DNA from: Flavobacterium hydrocarbonoxydans
GTDB taxonomy: Bacteria; Bacteroidota; Bacteroidia; Flavobacteriales; Flavobacteriaceae
Assembly (NCBI RefSeq): GCF_009789235.1
Contig: NZ_WSTB01000002.1
Span: 558,001-622,000 of the forward strand
DNA: 64,000 nucleotides
Direction: 5' to 3'
Positions within the stretch are counted from its first letter, which is position 1; every line of letters begins with the position of its first letter. Of the stretch, positions 17,553 to 26,191 are shown piece after piece. The translations under genes were made by a program, and so were the position numbers. The notes beneath the pieces were generated by a model. That model was not told where the DNA came from. It worked only from the letters and a program-made list of their open reading frames with translations, and ran no database searches.

Positions 17553-18881
17553 TTAAAGAAAAGATTTAAACTGTTTTAGTTTTCCACGATTCGTTCTTTC
17601 TAAAACTTTTTTTCGAGTAAAACTAAAATTCAAATTAGGTTCAAGATAAATTGAAATCGCTTCTTTAATCTTTTGAATCTGTTCTGTAGTTAATGCTTTT
17701 TCAGAAACATATTCGATTTCGAAAGTATCTAATGTGGTTTGTTTGATGATAAATTCTTTTACATTTCCATCGTCTTCGATAATACTTTTCGTTACATAGT
17801 AAAAAGTCAATCCTGGCGATTTTTTCCCGCTAGGTAAAATAGCGACATCGTTTGTTCTTCCAATTAGTTTTTTTAGAATTGGTTTTTGCAAAGTGCTTTT
17901 TTCGTCCAAAATTCCAATATCGCCAATATCGTATCTAATAAATGGATGCGCTTTATTGAATAACGACGTAATCACAATCCGGCCTTCTTTTCCGTATGGC
18001 AAAACCTGATTATTTTCGTCTAAAATTTCTACAAAAAGGGTTTCAGCATTGATTTGCCATTCACCTAAAGTGTTTTCAAAAGCAATTAAATCAAGCTCAG
18101 AAGCCCCATATTCGTTGACAATCGGAATTCTGAATTGTTTTTCTAAAAGTTTTTTATCCGATTCAAAAAGCATTTCTGAAGTGACAAAACAAGCTTTCAG
18201 AGTGGGACAAATTTCATTCAGAATAAGATTTCTTTGTTCTAAAAATTTAGCAAATAAAACAATCGAACTTGTATAACCATTAATATAATCGAATTTTTTT
18301 GTTTTGAATTTTTCCAGAAATTTTTCCAGAACTTCATCCGATAAATCGAAAACAGGAAATCGAAAACGACGACTCAAAAAATCTTTTAAACGTTCTTTGT
18401 GGTATCCAACAAAATCCATCGGAATACCATAAAAACGAGCCTGATACGAATGATTAAAATCAATTCTAAACCAGCCAAAACGCATGATATTCGAAGCCCA
18501 GGTCAAGGCATGAGAATATTTATCTTTTGCAAAAACAAAGGGAGTTCCGCTGGAACCTGAAGTTTTGTTGAGGTACACATTTTTTAAAGTAAAGCCTTTT
18601 GAAAGCCTTTCGTTCAATGGTTTTTGCAAATTCTGTTTGTTCAAAACCGGTAAATCTTCCCATTTTGGAGCGATTTTATTACCCACTAATTCCTGATAAA
18701 AAAGGTTATTTTGCAAATGAAAATCGACAATTTCTTCTTTTTTATTTTGAAGAAAAAGCGCGTATTCTTCTTCTGATAAGTTTACAATTCTATCCAATTC
18801 AGCTTTCGCTTTCTTTATCGGAAAACCATTTAGCTGAAGCGAAATATCGAAAAGTGATAGCATTTTGAGGATAAATTTCAT
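17553..18881 (-). CDS. CapK/phenylacetate-CoA-ligase-like adenylate-forming protein
   Basis: About 442 residues from ATG 18881. The P-loop-like motif of the ANL superfamily is present (LNKTSGSSGTPFVFAKD, about residues 109-125). NEYGASELDLIAFE and FIRYDIGDIGIL follow as the later ATP and acyl-adenylate motifs, and KKLIGRTNDVAILPSGKK forms the hinge to the small C-terminal domain. CapK-type proteins occur in capsule and LPS loci, where they may activate an acid that decorates the glycan; the substrate is unknown. A TTG at 18884 extends the frame by one codon, but it overlaps a possible minus-strand -7 box at 18882-18889. If that box is real, translation may start at the Met near 18860. Confidence 0.85.
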   Translation of the reverse strand: MKFILKMLSLFDISLQLNGFPIKKAKAELDRIVNLSEEEYALFLQNKKEEIVDFHLQNNLFYQELVGNKIAPKWEDLPVLNKQNLQKPLNERLSKGFTLKNVYLNKTSGSSGTPFVFAKDKYSHALTWASNIMRFGWFRIDFNHSYQARFYGIPMDFVGYHKERLKDFLSRRFRFPVFDLSDEVLEKFLEKFKTKKFDYINGYTSSIVLFAKFLEQRNLILNEICPTLKACFVTSEMLFESDKKLLEKQFRIPIVNEYGASELDLIAFENTLGEWQINAETLFVEILDENNQVLPYGKEGRIVITSLFNKAHPFIRYDIGDIGILDEKSTLQKPILKKLIGRTNDVAILPSGKKSPGLTFYYVTKSIIEDDGNVKEFIIKQTTLDTFEIEYVSEKALTTEQIQKIKEAISIYLEPNLNFSFTRKKVLERTNRGKLKQFKSFL

Positions 18882-18963
18882 CAAAAATAATATTTACCAG
18901 TTACTAACAGCGAAGAATCAACAACTTTTTAAGATTTAATTATTTTTTACGTACAAAAGCAAT

Positions 18964-18971
18964 TATTTTTG
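18964..18971 (+). promoter_or_regulatory. -7 box of purD
   Basis: TATTTTTG matches TAnnTTTG and is 25 bp ahead of the purD ATG. It sits in the gap between the divergent CapK-like and purD genes. Confidence 0.55.
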
Positions 18972-18996
18972 CACCACAACTAAATACAACGATACG

Positions 18997-20271
18997 ATGA
19001 CAATTTTACTATTAGGATCAGGAGGAAGAGAACATGCTTTTGCTTGGAAAATGATTCAAAGTCCGCTTTGCGAAAAACTTTTTGTTGCACCAGGAAATGC
19101 GGGAACAGCTGGAATTGCAACAAATGTTGCGATGTCTCCAACCGATTTTGATGCCATAAAAGCATTTGTAATTCAGGAAAATGTAAAAATGGTTGTCGTA
19201 GGACCAGAAGATCCATTGGTAAAAGGTATTTACGATTATTTTAAAAACGACGAAAGTTTACAGCATATTCCGGTAATTGGGCCATCAAAATTAGGAGCTC
19301 AACTAGAAGGAAGTAAAGAATTTGCCAAAGAATTCCTGATGAAACATAACATTCCAACTGCAGCTTACGACAGTTTTACAGCTGAAACGGTTGAAAAAGG
19401 ATGTGATTTTCTGGAAACATTGCAACCTCCTTATGTATTAAAAGCGGATGGATTAGCAGCAGGAAAAGGAGTTTTGATTATTCAGGATCTTGAAGAAGCG
19501 AAAACTGAATTAAGAAACATGCTGGTTCATGAAAAATTTGGAGCAGCAAGTTCAAAAGTAGTTATCGAAGAATTTTTGGACGGAATCGAATTGAGCTGTT
19601 TCGTTTTGACTGACGGTAAAAACTATAAAATTTTGCCAACAGCAAAAGATTACAAAAGAATTGGTGAAGGCGATACAGGTTTAAATACAGGCGGAATGGG
19701 AGCAGTATCTCCAGTACCTTACGTAGATGCTGTTTTGATGGAAAAAATTGAAACGCGTATTGTAAAACCTACAATCGAAGGTTTCCAGAAAGACGGAATC
19801 GAATATAAAGGTTTTGTATTTATTGGTTTGATCAATGTAAAAGGCGAACCAATTGTTATCGAATACAATGTGAGAATGGGTGATCCGGAAACAGAAGTTG
19901 TGGTACCAAGATTAGAATCAGATTTGGTTGCGTTGTTTCAAGCGGTTGCAAACCAGGAATTAGGTTCTTTCGAATTAAAAGTGGATCCAAGAAGTGCGAC
20001 TACAATTATGGTTGTTTCAGGAGGATATCCTGAAGATTTCGAAAAAGGAAAAGTAATCACCGGTTTAGAAAGCATTACCGATTCGATTGTGTTTCATGCA
20101 GGAACAAAATTGGATGGCAATAATGTCGTTAGTAATGGAGGTCGTGTATTGACCATTACTTCTTATGGAGATGATTTTCAACAAGCCATAAAAAAATCTT
20201 ATCAAAACATAGATAAACTAAGCTTTGATAAGATGTATTTTAGAAAAGATATTGGTTTCGATTTAATCTAA
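18997..20271 (+). CDS. purD: Phosphoribosylamine--glycine ligase
   Basis: The protein has 424 residues, the normal PurD length. The start TILLLGSGGREHAFAWKM is diagnostic. PPYVLKADGLAAGKGVLI is the ATP-grasp glycine loop, GLNTGGMGAVSPVPY is the substrate-binding segment, and IEYNVRMGDPETEVV carries the metal ligands. It joins glycine to 5-phosphoribosylamine in the second step of purine synthesis, in the cytoplasm. It is monocistronic, with a -7 box upstream and a terminator 14 bp downstream. upp lies close by, but no other pur genes are present. Confidence 0.98.
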   Translation: MTILLLGSGGREHAFAWKMIQSPLCEKLFVAPGNAGTAGIATNVAMSPTDFDAIKAFVIQENVKMVVVGPEDPLVKGIYDYFKNDESLQHIPVIGPSKLGAQLEGSKEFAKEFLMKHNIPTAAYDSFTAETVEKGCDFLETLQPPYVLKADGLAAGKGVLIIQDLEEAKTELRNMLVHEKFGAASSKVVIEEFLDGIELSCFVLTDGKNYKILPTAKDYKRIGEGDTGLNTGGMGAVSPVPYVDAVLMEKIETRIVKPTIEGFQKDGIEYKGFVFIGLINVKGEPIVIEYNVRMGDPETEVVVPRLESDLVALFQAVANQELGSFELKVDPRSATTIMVVSGGYPEDFEKGKVITGLESITDSIVFHAGTKLDGNNVVSNGGRVLTITSYGDDFQQAIKKSYQNIDKLSFDKMYFRKDIGFDLI

Positions 20272-20284
20272 AAAAGAAACATTT

Positions 20285-20313
20285 CTAACCCTTTTCGAAG
20301 GGTTAGTCTTTTT
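20285..20313 (+). terminator. Intrinsic terminator of purD
   Basis: A 9-bp stem (20285-20293 with 20298-20306, CTAACCCTT) closes a stable TTCG tetraloop and is followed by a T-rich tract. It lies 14 bp past the purD stop and close to the convergent end of the next gene. Confidence 0.9.
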
Positions 20314-20544
20314 TTATTTTAAAAAAGAGTGAGCTGTAGTATCTTGGTTTTCTGTTCCAGCATCATCAAAAATACGTAATTGTTTGATCCAATATACGAT
20401 TGCAGCACTACAGATAATCATGAAAATCCAGTTGATTGTGTTTGCACCAAACCAGGTTACAAGTTCTAATGAACGTAAAAAGTCAAGCGGAGCAAATAAA
20501 ATGTTAACGAATAAGTATTGTATTCCTTCGAAAAAAGCTGTCAT
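20314..20544 (-). CDS. DUF6341 family small membrane protein
   Basis: The protein has 76 residues with two hydrophobic stretches (FFEGIQYLFVNILFAPLDFL and NWIFMIICSAAIVYW) and a polar tail. It matches what I know as DUF6341, a small conserved protein of Flavobacteriaceae found beside purD. No function is known. It is divergent from the DUF6427 gene, with 140 bp between them. Confidence 0.8.
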   Translation of the reverse strand: MTAFFEGIQYLFVNILFAPLDFLRSLELVTWFGANTINWIFMIICSAAIVYWIKQLRIFDDAGTENQDTTAHSFLK

Positions 20545-20684
20545 AATTTATAAAATTATATGTTATTTATTGTTTTGTAACGCATTGAAGTCAAAATTCA
20601 AATAAAAGAATCTTTTTTCAACTTGTTGGTTTTCCTTTTTAAACAAGTATTATATTTACAATCACAAAAGTATAAAATATCCTT

Positions 20685-21614
20685 ATGATTACAAGTGTTT
20701 TTAGAAAATCTACACCATTAAATTATTCTTTGGTCGTAATTTTAATACTGGTTTTCTTTTTTCTTTATCAAATTCAGGATCCATCCTGGGCAACTTCTTA
20801 TTTTTTGGCCTTTCAAAAAATAGTTTTGTTGTGCTTTATTTTAGCATCTTTTTTTCTGGTAAATTTTGTTGTTAAGAAGAACGGCCTCAGTAAAGACAAT
20901 GGTTACGCTACACTTTTCTATTTATTATTCTCACTGTTTTTCCCCACGATATTTAATAATCCGAATGTTATTTATGCTAACTTTTTTGTGTTGCTGGCAT
21001 TCCGAAGATTGATTTCGTTACAATCCTTAAAAGCTTCAAAAGAAAAGATTTTTGATGCTTCTTTTTGGATTTTGGTGGCCGCTTTGTTCCAGTTTTGGAG
21101 TATTCTTTTCCTGATTTTGGTTTTTATATCGATAATTTTTCATGCTTCAAGAGATTATAGAAACTGGGTTTTGCCTTTTATTGCACTTTTGGCGGTATCC
21201 ATTTTGTTTTTAATGACCTCTTTAATTTTTAATTTTGATGCCGTAACGTTTATCGAGCAAAGAGCAGTTGTTGATTTCAGAATCGATTATTTTAAAAATA
21301 ATTACGAAAACGGAGCACTCTCCATTTATGTGGCGGTGGTGTTGTTTTTTGTTTTCTCAATGTTAACGACACTTTCAAACAGACCACAAATTGTACATTC
21401 GTCTTTCAAAAAAGTAGTAGCTTATTTTGTTTTGGCCGCTTTTATTTATATTATTTCACCAGAGAAAAGCAATGATATTTTGTTGTTAACAATTCCTCCA
21501 TTAGCAGTAATGGCTGCTAGTCATATAGAATATGTACAGCAAAAACTGAATAACGAAATTGTATTCTATGTATTGATCCTGTGTAGTTTATTTACTTTTT
21601 TCTCCCAATTATAA
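20685..21614 (+). CDS. DUF6427 family polytopic membrane protein
   Basis: The protein has 309 residues with about 8 membrane helices. The N-terminus MITSVFRKSTPLNYSLVVIL is typical of the Flavobacterial DUF6427 family. The topology resembles small polytopic envelope proteins of the glycosyltransferase-C kind, but no catalytic motif is visible and the function is unknown. The 3' end overlaps the convergent upp gene by 6 bp. Confidence 0.8.
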   Translation: MITSVFRKSTPLNYSLVVILILVFFFLYQIQDPSWATSYFLAFQKIVLLCFILASFFLVNFVVKKNGLSKDNGYATLFYLLFSLFFPTIFNNPNVIYANFFVLLAFRRLISLQSLKASKEKIFDASFWILVAALFQFWSILFLILVFISIIFHASRDYRNWVLPFIALLAVSILFLMTSLIFNFDAVTFIEQRAVVDFRIDYFKNNYENGALSIYVAVVLFFVFSMLTTLSNRPQIVHSSFKKVVAYFVLAAFIYIISPEKSNDILLLTIPPLAVMAASHIEYVQQKLNNEIVFYVLILCSLFTFFSQL

Positions 21615-22262
21615 TTTACTTCCGTAAGCTAAATCACCCGCATCTCCAAGACCAGGAACAATGTAATTCTTTTCATTAAGTTTTTCGTCAAGAGAGGCCA
21701 CCCATAAGTGACAGTTTTCCGGAAGATTTGCCTCAAGATGCGCAATGCCTTCCGGTGCGGCAATAACTACCACAATATGAATTTCAGCAGGAGTTGCATT
21801 CTGAATCAGTTTTTCGTGAACGGCAACAATAGACTGACCTGTTGCCAACATCGGATCCAGCAATAAAACCGTTTTGTTGTTGATGATGGAAAGGGCTTGA
21901 TATTCAACCAGAATTTCAAATTCATCATCATTATTCGGATGATGTCTGCAAGCAGATACAAAGCTGTTTTCCGCATGATCAAAATAGTTTAGAAAACCAT
22001 TATGAAGCGGTAATCCAGCGCGTAAAATCGAACATAAAACTAAATCATCATTTATTTCTGTAGTTTTTTTAATGCCAAGCGGCGTTTGAATTTCGACATT
22101 TTTATAAGACAAATTTTTACTCAGTTCATACGCCATGATTTCGCCAATTCGTTCTATATTTCTACGAAAACGCATACTGTCATTTTGAATATTAATATTT
22201 CGGATTTGACCTAAAAAATGGTTTAAAACACTATTATTTTCAGAGATATAATGAATTTTCAT
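21609..22262 (-). CDS. upp: Uracil phosphoribosyltransferase
   Basis: The protein has 217 residues. The PRPP-binding loop LLLDPMLATGQS and the C-terminal uracil-binding segment NYIVPGLGDAGDLAYG are diagnostic of UPRTase. LCSILRAGLPLHNGFL is the conserved flexible-loop region. The enzyme converts uracil and PRPP to UMP in pyrimidine salvage. The stop overlaps the end of the DUF6427 gene by 6 bp on the other strand. It is divergent from the DUF4254 gene, sharing a 111-bp control region. Confidence 0.96.
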   Translation of the reverse strand: MKIHYISENNSVLNHFLGQIRNINIQNDSMRFRRNIERIGEIMAYELSKNLSYKNVEIQTPLGIKKTTEINDDLVLCSILRAGLPLHNGFLNYFDHAENSFVSACRHHPNNDDEFEILVEYQALSIINNKTVLLLDPMLATGQSIVAVHEKLIQNATPAEIHIVVVIAAPEGIAHLEANLPENCHLWVASLDEKLNEKNYIVPGLGDAGDLAYGSKL

Positions 22263-22345
22263 ATTTAATTTTTAAAATGTTGAATTGGAAAGAATACCAA
22301 ACCGAAAAAATATTCGTTTTTTTCGTACTATAAAAGTATAAAAAG

Positions 22346-22353
22346 TATCTTTG
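22346..22353 (+). promoter_or_regulatory. -7 box of the DUF4254 gene
   Basis: TATCTTTG matches TAnnTTTG, 20 bp ahead of the ATG at 22374. Confidence 0.5.
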
Positions 22354-22373
22354 TAACTCTAAAAAATAAAGAC

Positions 22374-22979
22374 ATGTTTTCAAAATTAGCATATTCGGTT
22401 TTCGAACAAAGTATCAAAGATTATCATCAATATGATAGTGTAGATCAGCCTATAAACAATCCTTTTCCAAAAGATAAATTCGAACATTTATTATATTTAA
22501 AAAACTGGATTGACACCGTTCAGTGGCATTTTGAGGATATTATTCGCGATCCGCAAATTGATCCTGTAGCTGCTTTAACATTAAAAAGAAAAATCGACGC
22601 ATCGAATCAGGAGCGTACCGATATGGTAGAATATATCGATAGTTATTTTTTGCAAAAATACAGCCATGTTCAGGTAAAAGACGGAGCAAAAATAAACTCT
22701 GAAAGTCCTGCCTGGGCTTTTGACAGATTGTCTATTTTAGCGCTAAAAATTTATCACATGCAGGAAGAAGCTACTCGTACTGAGGCTTCGCAAGAGCACA
22801 GAGATAAATGTCAGGAAAAATTAAATATCCTTTTAGAACAAAGAACAGATTTATCAACTGCAATTGATGATTTACTTGCTGATATCGAAAGTGGCGAAAA
22901 ATTCATGAAAGTGTACAAACAAATGAAAATGTACAATGACGATGATCTGAACCCGGTTTTGTATCAGAATAAGAAATAA
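22374..22979 (+). CDS. DUF4254 domain protein
   Basis: The protein has 201 residues, predicted all-helical and soluble. The segment LKNWIDTVQWHFEDIIRDP, and a later KRKIDASNQERTDMVEYID with conserved His, Asp and Glu residues, are typical of DUF4254. The family accompanies LPS-core glycosyltransferase genes in Bacteroidota. The following gene here is a GT9 glycosyltransferase, which fits that pattern. A biochemical role is not established. Confidence 0.88.
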   Translation: MFSKLAYSVFEQSIKDYHQYDSVDQPINNPFPKDKFEHLLYLKNWIDTVQWHFEDIIRDPQIDPVAALTLKRKIDASNQERTDMVEYIDSYFLQKYSHVQVKDGAKINSESPAWAFDRLSILALKIYHMQEEATRTEASQEHRDKCQEKLNILLEQRTDLSTAIDDLLADIESGEKFMKVYKQMKMYNDDDLNPVLYQNKK

Positions 22980-23213
22980 TTAGGGAAGCTATTTTCAGCT
23001 TTTCATTTCAATTCCTCACAAAAAAAATAGAGTTTCTATTGTTCAAAAAAGAGCTTCCGTTGGTCGCTTTTTTTAAACAAGAAACTTTATTTTTTTTTGC
23101 TCCGGGATTTTCATTTCAATCTGGGCTAAAAAAAAAGCGAAGTATAATATATTGACATTTAATCTATTAACGGGATTTAAAGTATAAAACATTTTCAATT
23201 TAAAATAAAAAAA

Positions 23214-24251
23214 TTGTCAAACAAAATTCAACATATAGCCGTCATGCGACTCTCAGCAATGGGAGATGTCGCCATGACGGTTCCTGTTTTACGCGCTTTT
23301 GTAAAACAGTATCCAACGGTAAAAATTACGGTAATTTCCCGCCCTTTTTTTAAGCCTTTTTTTGATGGAATTCCGAATCTTGATTTTTTTGCTTTTGATG
23401 AAAAAGAGCGCCATAAAGGTTTTCCTGGACTTTTAAGATTATTTAAAGACGTCAAAAAACTCAAAATTAATGCTTTTGCAGATTTGCATAACGTTTTGCG
23501 TTCTAAGATTGTGAGTTTACTTTTCGCTTTAAGCGGAAAAAAAAGAGCTACAGTTGACAAAGGCCGTGAAGGTAAAAAAGAACTGACACGTCACGAAAAT
23601 AAAGTTTTTGAACAGCTCCCAACCATGTTCGAAAGACACGCAAAAGTATTTGAAGAATTGGGTTTTCCATTAGATTTATCGAATCCTGAATTTCCTGAAA
23701 AGGCAAATTTAAGTGCTGATCTTTTGGAAATTATCGGAAAAGAAAATTACAAATTAATCGGGATTGCGCCATTTGCCCAGTACGATTCAAAAGTATATCC
23801 GATTGATTTAATGACAGAAGTGATTACAACATTGGCACAAAATAAAAACTATAAAATTTTGCTTTTTGGAGGGGGAAAGAAGGAAATCGAAATTCTGGAT
23901 TCGCTTGCAAAACCATTTGAAAACGTAATTAATATGGCTGGAAAAATTAAATTTCAGCAAGAATTACAACTTATTAGCAATCTCGACGTAATGCTTTCTA
24001 TGGATTCCGGAAACGCACATATTGCCGCTATGCTGGGTGTAAAAGTGATCACGCTTTGGGGCGCAACACATCCGTACGCAGGATTTTTACCTTTTAATCA
24101 GAGTTTAGAAAATGCTTTGACTTCAGATCGAAATCAATTTCCAAAATTACCAACTTCGGTATATGGAAATAAAATGGTTGAAGGTTACGAAGATGCGATG
24201 AGAACGATTCTTCCGGAAGATATAGTTGCTAAAATTCAAACTCAATTTTAA
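23214..24251 (+). CDS. Glycosyltransferase family 9 (heptosyltransferase-like)
   Basis: The protein has 345 residues. The start IQHIAVMRLSAMGDVAMTVPVL is the GT9 N-terminal motif. Later landmarks are LIGIAPFAQYDSKVYP, ILLFGGGKKEIEIL and MLSMDSGNAHIAAMLGVKVITLWGATHP, the donor-binding region. Family members transfer heptose or related sugars to the LPS inner core from the cytoplasmic side. The start is probably the TTG at 23214, since the next Met would cut into the first beta strand. It follows the DUF4254 gene by 234 bp, a gap with no gene. Confidence 0.9.
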   Translation: MSNKIQHIAVMRLSAMGDVAMTVPVLRAFVKQYPTVKITVISRPFFKPFFDGIPNLDFFAFDEKERHKGFPGLLRLFKDVKKLKINAFADLHNVLRSKIVSLLFALSGKKRATVDKGREGKKELTRHENKVFEQLPTMFERHAKVFEELGFPLDLSNPEFPEKANLSADLLEIIGKENYKLIGIAPFAQYDSKVYPIDLMTEVITTLAQNKNYKILLFGGGKKEIEILDSLAKPFENVINMAGKIKFQQELQLISNLDVMLSMDSGNAHIAAMLGVKVITLWGATHPYAGFLPFNQSLENALTSDRNQFPKLPTSVYGNKMVEGYEDAMRTILPEDIVAKIQTQF

Positions 24252-24261
24252 AACAGAATTA

Positions 24262-24360
24262 AACCCAAACTTGTCATTCCGTAGGAATCTCTACGATCAG
24301 TTGGAGTTTTGTTTGTAGAATCACTTTGCTGAGATTCCTACGGAATGACAAGTTTGGGTT
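24262..24360. repeat. Long hairpin repeat, first copy (30-bp perfect arms)
   Basis: Arms 24262-24291 and 24331-24360 are exact reverse complements over 30 bp. They carry the core TCATTCCGTAGGAATCTC and enclose a 39-nt loop. The repeat starts 11 bp after the GT9 stop, so it may also end transcription. Confidence 0.92.
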
Positions 24361-24390
24361 GGTTTTTCCTGATTTTTAAAAGATACAGTT

Positions 24391-24445
24391 TGTCATTCCG
24401 TAGGAATCTTAGCAAAGAGTTCTTTTAGATTTCTACGGAATGATA
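24391..24445. repeat. Long hairpin repeat, second copy (19-bp arms)
   Basis: Arms 24391-24409 and 24427-24445 carry the same TCATTCCGTAGGAATCT core with two mismatches and a 17-nt loop. Together with the first copy this is a tandem pair of one repeat family. The rest of the gap up to 24562 has only AT-rich sequence and a TTGGAATTTGGAATT motif near 24509. Confidence 0.88.
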
Positions 24446-24562
24446 AAGTGGTTAAAAAAATTGCTTCGCCTGTTCGCTAGCACTCGGTTCCAAACCCCAA
24501 TGATAAGTTGGAATTTGGAATTTTTTTATTGTGATTTAATTTTATATATATTGGATTTTCAA

Positions 24563-24871
24563 CTACAACCAAATCTTCTCATCCCGGCAACGTTCATAAA
24601 TATAATTTTTTAAGTTCGAAATGGTCTCTTCATAATTTGGTGCTTCAAAACCAAATCGTTCGTGCTCCATTTGTTCTTTTTCAATCGCATTGCATCCTTT
24701 TATGACTTCTTTGATCATGTCAAGCATAGCGAGTTCTTTGTTGTTGGTTTTCTGAAATTTAAACTCCACGATTTCATCCTGCAATTCTTCACAATATTCT
24801 ATAAGTTTTTCGACTTCAGGTTCCTCCAAAAGATGTTGCTTATTTTTAAAAATTTCCCGAACTGATTTCAT
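24563..24871 (-). CDS. Small helical protein of unknown function
   Basis: The protein has 102 residues and is soluble, acidic and predicted helical throughout (KQHLLEEPEVEKLIEYCEEL, then KELAMLDMIKEVIKG). No signal peptide, membrane helix or known motif. Codon use and the continuous amphipathic pattern support a real gene. It stands alone on the minus strand, enclosed by copies of the ATTCCAAATTCCAA repeat at about 24509 and 24900-24988. Confidence 0.65.
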   Translation of the reverse strand: MKSVREIFKNKQHLLEEPEVEKLIEYCEELQDEIVEFKFQKTNNKELAMLDMIKEVIKGCNAIEKEQMEHERFGFEAPNYEETISNLKNYIYERCRDEKIWL

Positions 24872-24899
24872 AAATAATAAATATTAAATTCCAATAAAA

Positions 24900-24988
24900 A
24901 AATTCCAAATTCCAATTTGACAAAGACTGTGAATGATGATAAAACAAAAAAATTCCAAATTCCAATAGTAAGTTTGGAATTTGGAATT
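24900..24988. repeat. ATTCCAAATTCCAA direct and inverted repeats
   Basis: Two direct copies (about 24900-24916 and 24951-24966) and an inverted copy at 24974-24988. The pair 24951-24965/24974-24988 forms a perfect 15-bp hairpin with an 8-nt loop, just past the end of the minus-strand reductase gene. A further inverted copy lies at about 24509-24523, beyond the small helical gene. Confidence 0.8.
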
Positions 24989-25012
24989 TCAATTTTTTTG
25001 GAATTTTAACTT

Positions 25013-26065
25013 TTACACATCATCAAAATCGATATAAATCGTCTCCGATGTTGGATGTGCCTGACAAGTCAAAATCAAACCTTCGGCAATTTCTTTATCA
25101 GTCAAAATAGAGTTTTTGGTCATCTCTGCGCTTCCTGTCGTAACACGCGCCAGACAGCTGCTGCAAATTCCGCCCTGACAGGAATAAGGAGCATCGATTC
25201 CTTGTTTTAAGGCTGCATCAAGAATAGTTTGTTTTTGCGACATTTCGAAAGTAGCTTCTTCATCATCAACCAAAACGGTAATTTTTGTATGTCCTTCTAA
25301 TGAAGTTTTGATTTCGTGTTCTTGTGAAGAAGAAGTAAAAAGTTCAAACTTAATAGCCGATTCTTTTACATTTTTCTCTTTCAAAATTCCAGAAACGGTA
25401 TCAATCATTTCTTCCGGACCACACAAATAGAATTTATCAAATTGCAGCTCTTTGTGTTTGTTGTTCAAAACAAAATTCACCGCCGATTTGTCGATTCTTC
25501 CAAACAAAGCATTTTCGGCTTTAGCCTGACTATAAACATAATGCACAAAAAAGCGACCTACATATTGCAATTGCAAATCATGTAATTCCTGGTGAAAAAT
25601 AGTATCTTCCGGAGTTTTGTTTCCGTAAACCAATACAAATGAGCTTTTTGGCTCACTTTTCAAAACCGATTTTAAAATTGAGATTGCCGGCGTAATTCCG
25701 CTTCCGGCAACAAAGGCGGCGTAATTTCGTTGTCTTTCAGCGTCTGGTTCAAAGGTAAATTTTCCTTCAGGATGACCTACTTCAAGTACATCACCAGCCT
25801 TAAGTTTTGTGTTTGCAAATTGCGAGAACAAACCGTTTTTAACGGCTTTAACAGCAATTCTTAATTCGCCGTTTTCTGGAGCAGAACATATAGAGTAAGC
25901 GCGTCTAATTTCTTGATTATCAAGAGTTAATTTTAAATTAACGTATTGTCCGGCTATAAATTTATAATCTGATTTTAGTTCTTCGGGAACATTAAAAAGT
26001 ACCGAAACTGCATTGGCAGTCTCACGTTTTACCTCTTTAATTATGAGTTTTAAAAATGAAGGCAT
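25013..26065 (-). CDS. FAD/NAD(P)H oxidoreductase with C-terminal 2Fe-2S domain (PaaE/Hmp-like reductase)
   Basis: The protein has 350 residues of ferredoxin-NADP reductase architecture. The FAD-binding motif RRAYSICSAP is at 54-63, VAGSGITPAISILKSV is the NAD(P)-binding loop, and FYLCGPEEMID is the terminal nucleotide motif. A plant-type ferredoxin domain follows, with cluster ligands Cys296, Cys301, Cys304 and Cys334 (C-x4-C-x2-C-x29-C). This is the layout of phenylacetyl-CoA epoxidase reductase PaaE and related oxygenase reductases. No oxygenase genes are nearby, so the electron acceptor is unknown. It is monocistronic, with a minus-strand -7 box. Confidence 0.92.
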   Translation of the reverse strand: MPSFLKLIIKEVKRETANAVSVLFNVPEELKSDYKFIAGQYVNLKLTLDNQEIRRAYSICSAPENGELRIAVKAVKNGLFSQFANTKLKAGDVLEVGHPEGKFTFEPDAERQRNYAAFVAGSGITPAISILKSVLKSEPKSSFVLVYGNKTPEDTIFHQELHDLQLQYVGRFFVHYVYSQAKAENALFGRIDKSAVNFVLNNKHKELQFDKFYLCGPEEMIDTVSGILKEKNVKESAIKFELFTSSSQEHEIKTSLEGHTKITVLVDDEEATFEMSQKQTILDAALKQGIDAPYSCQGGICSSCLARVTTGSAEMTKNSILTDKEIAEGLILTCQAHPTSETIYIDFDDV

Positions 26066-26081
26066 GATATATAATTTTATG

Positions 26082-26089
26082 CAAAAGTA
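26082..26089 (-). promoter_or_regulatory. -7 box of the reductase gene
   Basis: CAAAAGTA on the plus strand reads TACTTTTG on the minus strand, 16 bp ahead of the start codon at 26065. Confidence 0.5.
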
Positions 26090-26152
26090 GCAAACAGAGA
26101 CTAAATCTCAGGCACGAAATTATTTTTTTTAACTTTTTTTGTAACGTTTTCT

Positions 26153-26160
26153 TACATTTG
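26153..26160 (+). promoter_or_regulatory. -7 box of the ABC exporter pair
   Basis: TACATTTG matches TAnnTTTG, 31 bp ahead of the ATG at 26192. It forms a divergent promoter region with the reductase gene. Confidence 0.5.
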
Positions 26161-26191
26161 GTATCTTACTACAAAACCAAAAAACAAAACC

